Source of the DNA: Salinisphaera sp. T31B1
Lineage (GTDB): Bacteria; Pseudomonadota; Gammaproteobacteria; Nevskiales; Salinisphaeraceae
DNA: 64,000 bases
Direction: 5' to 3'
Assembly: GCF_040361275.1 (NCBI RefSeq)
Contig: NZ_APNH01000003.1
Span: forward strand, 372,001-436,000
This document shows, in pieces, positions 34,172 to 43,624 of the stretch; the first letter of the stretch is position 1; each line of letters opens with the position of its first letter. Under the pieces are notes generated by a model. That model searched no databases. It was not told where the DNA came from and saw nothing but the letters and a program-made list of their open reading frames with translations. The position numbers were made by a program, and so were the translations under genes.

Positions 34172-34903
34172 TCAGCCGGCCGGACGCAGGCGGGTGTGCG
34201 CCCCGGCTTCGAACAGCCAGTCGTAGGCAAAACTGAGCGTGCCGGCATCGTCGCCGAGCGTTTGTCCGAACGCGGCGAACGGCGCGGCATCCCGCACGAT
34301 CGACAGCGCGGCGCGATCCAGCGCCGGTTGGCCGGAAGAATGCACCACGCGCAGCGCCAGCAGGCGCCCGTCGGGCGCCAGCCGTACCGCCAGAGTCAGA
34401 CGGCGTGGCTCGCCCGGCGAGAGCAGCTCGCTCGGGTAGCGCCGGCTGCCAAGGGCTTCGATACGATCCTGCCAGGCCGCCAGATACCGTGCGCGCGGAT
34501 CGCCCACTGCACTGTGGATGCGGGCGGCGCGCGATACCCGGTCTGGCGCATTCGGCCGGTCCAGCAGGGTTTGCGGGCTGCGCTCGCGGCCCGCCTGTTG
34601 GTTTGCCACGACCACGAAGCGTGTGGTCTGGCCGGCGTTCGCGCGCTGGGCGGCGGCCGCTGCGCCGTTCGAAGGTAACCCGGCGAATCGCGCCTGCTGC
34701 GAATAGCGTGCGGACCCGCGCTGGTCCTGGGCGGCCACGACGTCGGTCGGCGTCGCCGCGGCCGCCTCGCCGGCCGCCCGTGTCGTTCGCAGCGGCCGGT
34801 CGGCAGGTGTGGGGTTGGTGCCCACGGCCCAGCCGAGCAGGGCGACGTGGCAGGCCAGGGCCAGTGCCACGCACAGGATCAGCCGCGTGTGGCGCTCCGA
34901 CAC
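34172..34903 (-). CDS. tonB: TonB-like energy transducer
   Basis: A 243-residue protein with one N-terminal membrane helix (residues 8-27), a low-complexity Ala/Gln/Arg linker, and a C-terminal TonB domain (about 135-235): 'YPSELLSPGEPRRLTLAVRL', 'LLALRVVHSSGQPALDRAAL'. It would couple the proton-motive force to outer-membrane receptors. exbB and exbD are not nearby. The linker lacks the usual Pro/Lys repeats, so it may be a TonB relative with a short reach. The start is a GTG (34901-34903). It sits between yqgE and gshB, as in Pseudomonas. Confidence 0.85.
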   Translation of the reverse strand: MSERHTRLILCVALALACHVALLGWAVGTNPTPADRPLRTTRAAGEAAAATPTDVVAAQDQRGSARYSQQARFAGLPSNGAAAAAQRANAGQTTRFVVVANQQAGRERSPQTLLDRPNAPDRVSRAARIHSAVGDPRARYLAAWQDRIEALGSRRYPSELLSPGEPRRLTLAVRLAPDGRLLALRVVHSSGQPALDRAALSIVRDAAPFAAFGQTLGDDAGTLSFAYDWLFEAGAHTRLRPAG

Positions 34904-34915
34904 GGGCGATCGGCC

Positions 34916-35869
34916 TCAGCCACCCAAGCGCTTGTCGATCGCATCGAACAGATAGGCTGCGATATTGATCCCGAACTGCGTGTCCAGCTCGCGTACGCAG
35001 GTCGGGCTGGTGACGTTGATCTCGGTGAGCTTGTCGCCGATCACGTCCAGACCCACGAACAGCAGCCCCTTGTCGCGCAGGTAAGGCCCGATCTCCTCGG
35101 CGATGGCGCGATCGGCATCGGTCAGTGGGCGGCCCACGCCGCGGCCGCCGGCGGCCAGATTGCCGCGCAGTTCGCCCTCGGCCGGCACCCGCGCCAGGGC
35201 ATAGTCGATCGGCTTGCCGTCGACCACGAGGATGCGCTTGTCGCCGTCCTTGATCGCCGGCAGATAGGCCTGGGCCATGGCATAGCGCGTGCCGTGTTCG
35301 GTGAGCACTTCCAGCACCACGGAAATATTGTCGTCGCCGGTCTTCACCCGGAAGATGCGCGAACCGCCCATGCCGTCGAGCGGCTTGATCACCGCGTCGC
35401 CGTGCTCTTTGATGAAGCGCTTGAAATCGGCGCTGCGGCGGGCCACCAGTGTCGGCGCGGTCAGATGCGCGAAACGGTTGATCGACATCTTCTCGTTGAC
35501 GTCGCGCAACGCATCGCAGCGATTGACCACCAGCGTGCCCTCGTTCTCGGCGAGTTCGAGGATATAGGTCGCATAGATGTATTCGGTATCGAACGGCGGA
35601 TCCTTGCGCATGAGGATCGTGTCCAGATCGGCTAGCGGCAGAATCTCGGATTCGCCGGTAAAGCGATACCAGTCGTCGTTGTCGTCGAACACCTCGAGCC
35701 GCCGGCCCGTGCCGTAGCCCACGCCATCGCGCACGAACAGATCGGACATCTCGAAGTACACGATCTCGTAACCGCGCCGCATCGCCTCCAATAGCAGTGC
35801 GAGCGTGGTGTCTTTATAGGGGGTGATATCCGCGATGGGATCCATCACGACGCCGAGACGGGTGGCCAT
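34916..35869 (-). CDS. gshB: Glutathione synthetase
   Basis: A 317-residue ATP-grasp enzyme joining gamma-glutamylcysteine and glycine, the length of E. coli GshB. It begins 'LGVVMDPIADITPYKDTTLA' and has 'LMRKDPPFDTEYIYATYIL', 'VIKPLDGMGGSRIFR', and the metal-site 'EINVTSPTCVRE'. It is 12 bp upstream of tonB on the same strand. rsmE, which often lies just upstream of gshB, is here displaced by about 5.5 kb (see findings). Confidence 0.96.
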   Translation of the reverse strand: MATRLGVVMDPIADITPYKDTTLALLLEAMRRGYEIVYFEMSDLFVRDGVGYGTGRRLEVFDDNDDWYRFTGESEILPLADLDTILMRKDPPFDTEYIYATYILELAENEGTLVVNRCDALRDVNEKMSINRFAHLTAPTLVARRSADFKRFIKEHGDAVIKPLDGMGGSRIFRVKTGDDNISVVLEVLTEHGTRYAMAQAYLPAIKDGDKRILVVDGKPIDYALARVPAEGELRGNLAAGGRGVGRPLTDADRAIAEEIGPYLRDKGLLFVGLDVIGDKLTEINVTSPTCVRELDTQFGINIAAYLFDAIDKRLGG

Positions 35870-36147
35870 GCCGGGCTCCTTGAAATCGCACCGCGTATGT
35901 CGAACGCGCCGCGACGATTATCGACAAACGCGCATGGTAGCGCAGGCGGGTGGAGCGTCGCGCTCCCGGGTATCCGCAGATTCGAGCGGATCAACGCCAA
36001 TTTCGTGCAGGCAGCTCGGTTGCGTTCGATCGCTTCAGAGGTGTGCGGCGTGAAAGAGACCCGCTGGCGGCGCGGATCGCGCATGTTTGAGTAATGCCTG
36101 CTCTGTTTTTATAGCTGTACTCTTCATTCTTTTCGCGCGTTGAGGCT

Positions 36148-36421
36148 TAGGGCCTGTTGCTGTTTCACGGGAGACCGCGCCAAGCGCTGTTTTGCGGCAA
36201 GACGAGGCGCCAGTACGTGCCGCGTAGTCCTTCCAGGCAAGCGTGCTGCAACACTTTAAATTGCCGCAAAACAGCCTTTGTCCCGAAGGGTTGGGCCTCA
36301 AATCGCCTCATACGGCGTTGCAAGTCTTGATCGGGGCGAGCCACGATCGGCGACTCGCGCCTTGCCTGAAACGATTTGAGGTCTCCAACGCGGCGCTCGC
36401 ACGAAACGGCAGCAGGCCCTA
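36148..36421. repeat. Palindromic repeat element, copy 1
   Basis: A 274-bp non-coding element fills most of the 588-bp gap between gshB and the next gene. Its ends are imperfect 19-bp inverted repeats (36148-36166 and 36403-36421, 17 of 19 matching, beginning TAGGGCCTG). Inside are two more perfect inverted repeats: 15 bp (GCTGTTTTGCGGCAA, 36186-36200, with 36261-36275) and 10 bp (CCTCAAATCG, 36296-36305, with 36372-36381). A diverged copy lies at 58456-58737. It has no transposase and is MITE- or REPIN-like. Short open frames in it look spurious. In the rest of the gap, 35870-36147, I see nothing. Confidence 0.8.
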
Positions 36422-36457
36422 GAGTTTCGACACGAAACCACGCGTAAGGAACCACCG

Positions 36458-37414
36458 ATGGTTATTTTCGAACGCCTCAACCGTCTGTTTCCGGTATGGG
36501 CCGTCCTGCTTGCGGTCATTGCGGCCTTCGTACCCCAGCTTTTTACCGGCCTGGCCGGTTATATCAAAATGTTGCTGGTCATCATCATGTTCGCCATGGG
36601 CCTGACGCTTTCCAGGGAAGATTTCGCGCAGGTCGTGAAATCGCCGTGGCCGATCGCGGCCGGCGTGTTCCTGCAATTTCTCATCATGCCGATCGCCGCA
36701 CTGCTGGTATCGCTCGGGTTGGGGCTTTCCCGAGAGCTGACCGTCGGCATGGTTCTGGTCGGTTCGACCGCCGGCGGCACCTCGTCGAACGTGATGACCT
36801 GGCTGGCAGGTGGCCACGTCGCGCTGTCGGTTTCCATGACCATGGTATCGACGTTGATATCAGTGGTTGCGACGCCGCTGCTGACTTTGTTGCTGGTCGG
36901 CCAGAGCATCGACGTCCCCGTGATCGGCATGTTGCTGAGTATCGCCCAGCTGGTGGTGGCGCCCGTGGTCATCGGCGTGGCGATCCACCATTTCTTCGGG
37001 CGTCATCTCGAACGCGTCGAACCCGCGCTGGCCACACTGGCGATGGCGGCCATCGTGTTGATCATCGCGATCGTCGTGGCGCTAAACGCAGGGCGCCTGG
37101 CGACGCTGGGGCCAGTGGTCGCATTGGCCGTGATCGCGCATAACGCCATCGGCCTGGCTGGCGGCTACGGGCTGGCGCGCGCAATGCGCTTTGACACCCG
37201 CACGGCACGCACCATCGCCTTCGAAGTCGGGCTGCAGAATTCCGGCCTCGCCGTGGCACTGGCGAACCAGTTCTTTACTGCAACGGCGGCGTTACCCGGC
37301 GCGCTGTTCTCCATCTGGCACAACGTGTCCGGATCGATACTCGCGGGCTACTGGAAGCGCCGCCCGATAAGCGAGAATACGGATCTGGAATCAAACGTAA
37401 CGCAAGGGCGATGA
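36458..37414 (+). CDS. Bile acid:sodium symporter (BASS) family transporter
   Basis: A 318-residue membrane protein with about nine or ten helices. The sodium-site motif appears as 'GSTAGGTSSNVMTWLAGG' near residue 105 and the second crossover region as 'TIAFEVGLQNSGLAVALANQ' near residue 250, both typical of BASS proteins. Members import organic anions such as bile acids, pantoate or pyruvate; the substrate here is unknown. The repeat element ends 36 bp before its ATG. It lies in the stretch separating gshB from rsmE. Confidence 0.9.
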   Translation: MVIFERLNRLFPVWAVLLAVIAAFVPQLFTGLAGYIKMLLVIIMFAMGLTLSREDFAQVVKSPWPIAAGVFLQFLIMPIAALLVSLGLGLSRELTVGMVLVGSTAGGTSSNVMTWLAGGHVALSVSMTMVSTLISVVATPLLTLLLVGQSIDVPVIGMLLSIAQLVVAPVVIGVAIHHFFGRHLERVEPALATLAMAAIVLIIAIVVALNAGRLATLGPVVALAVIAHNAIGLAGGYGLARAMRFDTRTARTIAFEVGLQNSGLAVALANQFFTATAALPGALFSIWHNVSGSILAGYWKRRPISENTDLESNVTQGR

Positions 37415-37661
37415 CGCCAGACTCGCGCGCTTTCTATTCGTCGACCGGGGCTGTCCGCGCTACGCGAAGAATTTATTGATGTGAACTAACCAGACTGATC
37501 ACCAGTCGGATTTTATCGGCCGTTTTCGACCCTAAGCGGACCTGTTAAAGCAACTGATCTAACCCCCGCACCCCTACTAATGTTGAGCTAATAAAAAATG
37601 CGCTAAGAAATCTTTTCTTGCTATTTTGGTTTAAGGAGAGGTTAACGCCGCAGGCGGCCAC

Positions 37662-38861
37662 ATGACGTTTCGATTTCGTCGTTCAGTAAAGATCGCCCCT
37701 GGTATTCGTTTGAATGCGGGAAAACGTGGTCTCGGGGTTAGTGTCGGCGGCCGAGGCGGCGGTATCAGTTTTGGCCCAAATGGCACACGAGTTCGCGCAG
37801 GTATTCCTGGCACCGGTCTGTCCTGGAGCGAACGCATCGGTGGCAAATCGGCCCAAAGCCGTACGCCGGCCCGCCACCGCCCAGCGGATGCGTCCGGGGA
37901 AGCTGTACGTATCAAGATCGGCTTGGATCACGAAACCGGGGAACTGGAATTCTATGACGAAAATGGTCAACGGTTACCTGAGCGCGTCGAACGTCAAGCG
38001 CGGCGAGAAGGCAAACACGATATTGAAGACCTCCTACGCCGTGGTGCCGACGAGATCAACGGGGAGTTGGCTAAACTCGAATCTATACACCACCGGACCC
38101 CTGCGATCACTCAGCAGGCCATCTTCAATCCTAAACCATTCGTTCCAGCGGCTCCGGAACCGCCGCGGCCATGCACATCCACGTTTTGGGAGCGGCTGAT
38201 TCCTCACCTAAGGCGCAAACGCGAGCGTGAAATGGCGGAACGCAGAACGCGCTATGAAAAAGAGTTAAGCGAATGGACGGCGCGGAAAGCCGCGCACGAC
38301 ACACAACAGCAAGAACGCGCGGAAGTATTTGAGAAGGCTCGACGCGGCGTATCGGATGCGATGGAGCGCGTTCTAGAAGAACGCCTCGAAGGACTAGATT
38401 GGCCCTACGAGACGCTAATATCCTTTGATCTGACGGATGCCAATTATCTAGTGCTCGATGTCGATCTCCCCGAGATCGAGGATATCCCGGCCCGGGAGGC
38501 ATCGGTGGCGGCGCGTGCTAACAAGCTCAATTTGAAAGGCTTGTCACAAAAGCGGCTGCGCTTACTGTATGCCAATCATATACACGGCATTGCCGTGCGG
38601 CTGCTTGGGGAATGCTTCTGGACTCTGCCGACTATAAACAGGGTACTTCTGTCCGGCTACTCCCAGCGCGTCGATACCGGTACCGGCCGCGAGCATGACG
38701 ACTATCTCTATAGCGTGATCGCTGATCGCAAGACTTTTGAGAACATGAATTTCGACAATCTAGCTGGCGTAGACCCAATAGTTACGTTGGAACGTTTCGA
38801 ACTCCGACGCAACATGACCACGACAGGGATCATCAAAACCATCGAGCCGTTCGGGGTTTGA
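37662..38861 (+). CDS. DUF4236-domain protein
   Basis: A 399-residue protein. Residues 1-57 are a DUF4236 domain, a Gly-rich segment (FRFRRSVKIAPGIRLN, then 'KRGLGVSVGGRGGG' and 'GIPGTGLSW'). The middle (about 170-245) is a charged, probably coiled region rich in Arg, Glu and Lys, and the C-terminal 150 residues form an unrecognised globular part. The function of DUF4236 is unknown; it often occurs in accessory DNA. Base composition here is clearly more AT-rich than in the flanks, and the 247 bp upstream has A/T runs, suggesting acquired DNA. Confidence 0.8.
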   Translation: MTFRFRRSVKIAPGIRLNAGKRGLGVSVGGRGGGISFGPNGTRVRAGIPGTGLSWSERIGGKSAQSRTPARHRPADASGEAVRIKIGLDHETGELEFYDENGQRLPERVERQARREGKHDIEDLLRRGADEINGELAKLESIHHRTPAITQQAIFNPKPFVPAAPEPPRPCTSTFWERLIPHLRRKREREMAERRTRYEKELSEWTARKAAHDTQQQERAEVFEKARRGVSDAMERVLEERLEGLDWPYETLISFDLTDANYLVLDVDLPEIEDIPAREASVAARANKLNLKGLSQKRLRLLYANHIHGIAVRLLGECFWTLPTINRVLLSGYSQRVDTGTGREHDDYLYSVIADRKTFENMNFDNLAGVDPIVTLERFELRRNMTTTGIIKTIEPFGV

Positions 38862-39145
38862 CTGTAGCCGGAGCTAGCGCCCGACCATAGTAACTCCCGA
38901 TCAAACAACGACGCGGCTGTATGCTACATAAAAAATTCTGAGTCACAGTCATGAGCGTTCGCAGGCCCGCTTTAGGCCAATTGCGACCCAAGGCGGACGC
39001 TCGTACGTGATATGCAACAGTTCATTCCCGGTATAGCTTATTCTGTTATTAAATGCTGTTGTACCCGATAGCTGTGTGAGGTGTTTCGTAAGTTCGGATT
39101 GACACGACTGGACGTGAATCTTCGTCAATCCGCGATGGAGCGCAG

Positions 39146-40228
39146 GTGAACGAAGAAACGACAAATAATAACGACGACAGACCTATTCTCTGCTCGAATT
39201 GTTTTGCAGACGAGGGGCTGAGAATCGATGCATGGAACCATGGCCTTGATTCTCAGGATAAATGCCCGAACTGCGGGAGATCAGATGGGAGAAAGCTAGC
39301 GAAAGCGCACGTCGAGAGTCTTGCGTGGCGCTTCTTCGTTAGTGGCACCACTATCCGCTGCGATTACGGCGCAGCGCCGGTGGTCCAATTCAACGAATAT
39401 CATTACGGGAAAAGCGATATTTCGCCTTCGCCATGGCTTGAGAGCGATATCAAACTGATTGAAGACGCTGCAAAGGTCGGCTTCTTCCACTATGGTCCAC
39501 GGCTTTGGATGCTCGGCGAAGTCGAGCCACTCAAAGCGTTGCAGAGGCGCGCGACGCGACCCCAGATCATTAGCCGCGTGTTGAGCGAATACCCAGAGAA
39601 AAAACTCGCGAAAAACACGAAGTTCTATCGACTTCGAGTTAGCCCTCAGCATCCTGCGGAACCGCTGGAGTACGACAGCCCGCCGGTTCACCTCGCAGGC
39701 AACGGTCGCCTGGATTCAGCCGGTTTTTCGGTGATGTACGGATCACAGGATATCGATGTCTGTATCCATGAGTGCCGCGCCTCCGCTGAAGACGATATTT
39801 ATGTCGCTACTCTCACCGCACAACGGGATTTGCGTCTTCTCGACCTTACGCATGTACTCGAAGAAGAAGGGACTGAATTCGAAAGTCTTGATATGGCTAT
39901 CCACATGCTGTTCCTTGCGCGATCTCATTCGTACGAAATTTCACGAGCAATCGCGATGGCAACAAGAGACGCGGGGTTCGACGGCATAATCTATCCGTCA
40001 TTTTTCAGCTTGATCCGCACGGGTGGTCGTCCATTTGAGACCGCCTATGGTCTTTCTCTACGGCGCTATCTCCCGGAGCGGGATAAATACGCAGAGGCAT
40101 TTACCATCCGGAACTTTGCTTTATTCGGGCAACCGGTCGCGAGCGGATTAGCGAACGTCAAGTGCATCAACCGCTTAGTTCTTACTCAAGTTGGATATAT
40201 CGGGCATTTCGGGCCAGTGACCTATTGA
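39146..40228 (+). CDS. RES-domain protein with N-terminal zinc-ribbon region
   Basis: A 360-residue protein. The N-terminus has a zinc-ribbon-like set (Cys16, Cys19, Cys40, Cys43), followed by a region like the HEPN/RES N-terminal domain. From about residue 160 comes a RES domain: 'KFYRLRVSP', 'GRLDSAGFSVMYGSQD', then 'VCIHECRASAEDDIYVATL', with the Arg, Tyr and Glu positions expected of the family. RES toxins degrade NAD+ by phosphorolysis. There is no adjacent Xre/MbcA-type antitoxin gene, so this larger form may be kept silent until triggered. The start is GTG at 39146 with GGAG upstream. The surrounding DNA is AT-rich. Confidence 0.8.
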   Translation: MNEETTNNNDDRPILCSNCFADEGLRIDAWNHGLDSQDKCPNCGRSDGRKLAKAHVESLAWRFFVSGTTIRCDYGAAPVVQFNEYHYGKSDISPSPWLESDIKLIEDAAKVGFFHYGPRLWMLGEVEPLKALQRRATRPQIISRVLSEYPEKKLAKNTKFYRLRVSPQHPAEPLEYDSPPVHLAGNGRLDSAGFSVMYGSQDIDVCIHECRASAEDDIYVATLTAQRDLRLLDLTHVLEEEGTEFESLDMAIHMLFLARSHSYEISRAIAMATRDAGFDGIIYPSFFSLIRTGGRPFETAYGLSLRRYLPERDKYAEAFTIRNFALFGQPVASGLANVKCINRLVLTQVGYIGHFGPVTY

Positions 40229-40454
40229 GTGCGGTCGCAACGTCCACGGATCGCCTACGCATAAAAGCCCGTGACATGGATAGCTGGCTGTGAAGGCGCA
40301 GCGTTGGCCGCCTCGAGCTATAGACTTTTCGCGCACTCTGATATGGCCAGCGCTATTCGACTATTGCTTTCGATCAGGTAAATGAGAACATCGGTTTCGG
40401 CTTAACAATCGTGACCGCCTTAAGTTTGGCCGTAGTGGTTTGATCTATTCAGCT

Positions 40455-41294
40455 TTAGCTAGGGAACGGCGTCTGCAATCGTTCAAACATTTTATACTGG
40501 TTTTCGGCGCGCTCACGCTCGCGCCGTAACGCATTTATATAGTGCTGCCCTTTACGCCACGCCTTGGCGTTGCTGGGGTTAACGTTATTCTCAACGGTGT
40601 CGATTACCGCCTGAATCTGATTTTTGATTAGATTGATGTCGCGTCGCAGCTTATGCAAGGTTGTCTCCGAATTGGGCTGGCTCATACGGACGAATTGACC
40701 GAATGGGAAAAGGACGTAGGTGCCATCGTCCTCGATAGTAAGATCTTTGAATTGCTCAATAACGCACTCGTCGTTACAGCCTAAAACATAGTCAGTAATA
40801 GATGCGTCTAATTCGACGTAGGGCGTCCCGCTTTCCTTGTCATCGGTACGGAACGCCGAGACATTGCCCTCAGCCTTATATGCATCTTGAAAAGCAGTCC
40901 CTATGAACCGGCTACCGTCGTGGTAGATGTTGCCTCGCCTAATATGGCCGCGACACATGAATCCCTCGATCATTAATCTAAGAACGGCCTTCCAGCAGTG
41001 GAAAACTACAGCAAGTGCGCCTGCCGGAGAGAGTTCTGCGGAAACAACTACACAGTCGGATACCTTGGTAATTTGGAAGTCTAAATTCTTCTGAATTTTC
41101 TTTGCGTCAGGGCACAACGTCGGGCCGTCGATTTCGATATCACGCTTATCTTTATCTGAACCTAATGCCTCCGCTGCTTTAAGCAAGTCGTTTATCGATA
41201 GTTCGTCGTCATGCTCTCGCCACTCCACTTGTTGCGAGAAGCCGAGTATATCCACGAAACCAACAAATTTTTCCTTACTTTTTGGCGTCACCAT
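40455..41294 (-). CDS. Class III nucleotidyl cyclase-like protein
   Basis: A 279-residue soluble protein. Residues 10-23 (FVGFVDILGFSQQV) match cyclase motif 1 with metal-binding Asp15. Residues 77-84 (KVSDCVVV) match motif 2 with Asp80. Residues 115-142 (RGHIRRGNIYHDG then 'GTAFQDAYKAE') match the later G-x-x-x-N-x-A-R region, but the canonical Asn and Arg are Gln136 and Lys140. The C-terminal third is helical and charged. So it has the cyclase fold with partly altered catalytic residues. It could make a cyclic nucleotide signal, for example in phage defence, or be a non-catalytic relative. It is convergent with the RES gene, 226 bp away. Confidence 0.6.
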   Translation of the reverse strand: MVTPKSKEKFVGFVDILGFSQQVEWREHDDELSINDLLKAAEALGSDKDKRDIEIDGPTLCPDAKKIQKNLDFQITKVSDCVVVSAELSPAGALAVVFHCWKAVLRLMIEGFMCRGHIRRGNIYHDGSRFIGTAFQDAYKAEGNVSAFRTDDKESGTPYVELDASITDYVLGCNDECVIEQFKDLTIEDDGTYVLFPFGQFVRMSQPNSETTLHKLRRDINLIKNQIQAVIDTVENNVNPSNAKAWRKGQHYINALRRERERAENQYKMFERLQTPFPS

Positions 41295-41498
41295 CGCTTT
41301 CTCCTCGTTTAGACATTAGCCATGCTTAGCTCGAACTGTAACGATAGTTCAAGAGCGCGGCGCTAAAGTCCGCTTTTGGCCGGTAGCCGACCAATCACCG
41401 AAGTAACGGACGACTACTCGATAGACAAGCGATAGCCGATTGCCGGACGAGAGGCATTAGGTACCGGCCATGGTCCTCCAGCCGGAAAACCGAGGCGC

Positions 41499-42242
41499 TC
41501 AACCGCCCAGATCCCCCCAAAGCGACTGCAATGCAGCGAGTGCCGCCATGCCGGCGGTTTCGGTGCGCAGGATGCGCGGGCCGAGGGTGACGGCTTGCCA
41601 GCCGGCCGTGGCGGCGGTATCGATTTCATGATCCGACAGGCCGGATTCGGGGCCGATGAGCAGGGCGATGCGATCGGTGGCGGTGACGCTCTGCAGGCCG
41701 CCGGTGGCCGTGGGGGCAAGCATCAGCCGCAGTCGATCGGTGTCCTTTGCGATACAGCGCGACAGGTCGGTGGCGGATTCGAGCGTTGGCCGGATGAGCC
41801 GGCCGCTCTGCTCGGCGGCGGATTCGACCACCGCCTGCCAGTGGGCCTGTTTCCTGGCCAGGCGTTCGCCGTCGAGCTTGACCTTGCTGCGCTCGGTGAA
41901 CACCGGCCGGATGGCGGTCACGCCGAGTTCGACGGCCTTCGCCAAGGCGAAATCCATCCGGTCGCCGCGGGCGATCGCCTGGTAGAGCGTGATCGACAGC
42001 GGCGATTCGCGCCGCGGCGAGTGCCGGGCTTCGACGGCGAGCGTCATGTGCTTGCGATCGGTGTGATCGATACGTGCGGCGTATTCATTGCCATCGCCGT
42101 TGAACAGGGTGACGGGCGCGCCGGCTTTCAGGCGCAGCACGGTGGCCAGGTGATGACGCTTGGCCTCGGGGAGTTCGACGGTCGCGCCCGCGGCGAGCGG
42201 GGCGTCGACGAACACCCGCGGGACGTGCGCGCGCCGGCTCAT
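41499..42242 (-). CDS. rsmE: 16S rRNA m3U1498 methyltransferase
   Basis: A 247-residue SPOUT-fold methyltransferase. An N-terminal PUA-like domain (HHLATVLRLKAGAPVTLFNG) is followed by the knotted SAM-binding domain with 'LLIGPESGLSDHEI' and 'LGPRILRTETAGMAAL'. It methylates U1498 of 16S rRNA. Its ATG overlaps the argA stop by four bases, so it is coupled to argA. On its 3' side the order to gshB is broken by the accessory stretch. Confidence 0.95.
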   Translation of the reverse strand: MSRRAHVPRVFVDAPLAAGATVELPEAKRHHLATVLRLKAGAPVTLFNGDGNEYAARIDHTDRKHMTLAVEARHSPRRESPLSITLYQAIARGDRMDFALAKAVELGVTAIRPVFTERSKVKLDGERLARKQAHWQAVVESAAEQSGRLIRPTLESATDLSRCIAKDTDRLRLMLAPTATGGLQSVTATDRIALLIGPESGLSDHEIDTAATAGWQAVTLGPRILRTETAGMAALAALQSLWGDLGG

Positions 42243-43600
42243 GCCAGGCGTTTGATCAGTACCGCCGAATTTCGCTGGTAGTTGTAGAGCGCGCGCTTGG
42301 CCAGCGGCAGGGCGTCGAGGTCGGCGGGTGCGAAGCCGTGCTCGATGAACCAGTGCGGTGTCTTGGTGGTGAGCACGAAGATGCGTGCCAGACCCTCGCG
42401 AGCCGCCCGGCGTTCGACGTCGGCCAGCAGCTGTGCGGCGCGGTCCTGACCGCGATAGGCCGGGTGCACGGCCACACAGGCCAGCTCGCCCACACCTTCG
42501 TCGGCGTAGGGCACGAGCACGCAGCAGGCCGTGATCAGGCCGTCGCGTTCCATGACGATATAGCGGCCGATATCCAGTTCCACCTGTTCGCGCGAGCGCG
42601 CCACCAGCACGCCGGCGGCGGCCAGCGGTTCGATCAGCGCGAGCACGCCGCCCAGATCCTCGGGCGTAGCGGTGCGGGTGATGTCGTAGTTGTCGGCGGC
42701 GATCATGGTGCCGGCGCCGTCGCGCGAGTAAAGCTCGCGCAGCAGTGCGCCGTCGGTATCGAAGCTCACCAGATGCGCGCGTGCGACGCCGGCCTGACAG
42801 GCCGCGATGGCGGCCTGCAGACGTGCCCGGTCGGCCGGCTCAAGGGCAGCATCGGCGGTGGCCAGCAGATCGCGGGCAGCCTGCGGGCTGAGTTCGGCGG
42901 GTGTGTCGGCAAAGCGCTCGTGCAGGGCCGCGCCCGGGTGCAGCACCACGAACTTGTCGGCGGCGAGCGCGGTGGCGGTGGCAGTGGCCACTTCCTCGGC
43001 ATACAGATTGAAGATCTCGCCCGAGGGCGAATAGCCAATACATGACAGCAGCACGATCGCGCCGCGCTCGAGATGCGCGTTGATGCTGGCCACGTCCACG
43101 CGCCGTACCTCGCCGGTATGGCCATGGTCGACGCCGCCGGCGATACCCACCGGGCGTGCGGTGACCAGGTTGCCGCTGACCGTGGCGATACGCGCGCCAC
43201 CCATGGGCGTACTCGCAAGGCTCGTCGACAACAGGGCTTCCAGATCCATCTGCAGACTGCCGACTGCCTGTTTCACGCAGGCGAGTGCCGCGGCGTCGGT
43301 CACCCGTACGCCGTCGACGAACCGGCTGGCGATGCCGGCCTGTGCGAGCGCGGCATCGATCTGCGGGCGCGCGCCGAACACGATCACCAGCCGTACGCCG
43401 AGACTGGCGAGCAGGGCGATGTCGTAGACCAGATCCGCAAACGCCGACGAGGCCGCGGCTTCGCCCGGCAGGTGGATCACGAAAGTACGCTCGCGGTGCG
43501 CGTGCACATACGGCGCACTCGCGCGCAGGGCGCGCACGAGCGCGGCCTGATCGGGGTCGGCGTGATCGGCGGCGGACAGGTCGGCGAGATGGCTGCTCAT
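42239..43600 (-). CDS. argA: N-acetylglutamate synthase
   Basis: A 453-residue two-domain enzyme making N-acetylglutamate, the first step of arginine synthesis. The N-terminal amino-acid-kinase domain (residues about 25-300) includes 'LASLGVRLVIVFGARPQIDA' and binds arginine for feedback. The C-terminal GNAT domain (about 310-450) has 'ELACVAVHPAYRGQDRAAQL' and 'WFIEHGFAPADLDALP'. Length and layout match E. coli ArgA. It is 24 bp downstream of argE on the same strand. Confidence 0.95.
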   Translation of the reverse strand: MSSHLADLSAADHADPDQAALVRALRASAPYVHAHRERTFVIHLPGEAAASSAFADLVYDIALLASLGVRLVIVFGARPQIDAALAQAGIASRFVDGVRVTDAAALACVKQAVGSLQMDLEALLSTSLASTPMGGARIATVSGNLVTARPVGIAGGVDHGHTGEVRRVDVASINAHLERGAIVLLSCIGYSPSGEIFNLYAEEVATATATALAADKFVVLHPGAALHERFADTPAELSPQAARDLLATADAALEPADRARLQAAIAACQAGVARAHLVSFDTDGALLRELYSRDGAGTMIAADNYDITRTATPEDLGGVLALIEPLAAAGVLVARSREQVELDIGRYIVMERDGLITACCVLVPYADEGVGELACVAVHPAYRGQDRAAQLLADVERRAAREGLARIFVLTTKTPHWFIEHGFAPADLDALPLAKRALYNYQRNSAVLIKRLA

Positions 43601-43624
43601 GCGCGCATTATGCGCACCAAGGGC

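Noticed and set aside
36035-36519. Short open frames inside repeat element copy 1
   Set aside because: They are read from a palindromic non-coding repeat, and similar peptides arise from copy 2 by descent of the repeat rather than by coding constraint.
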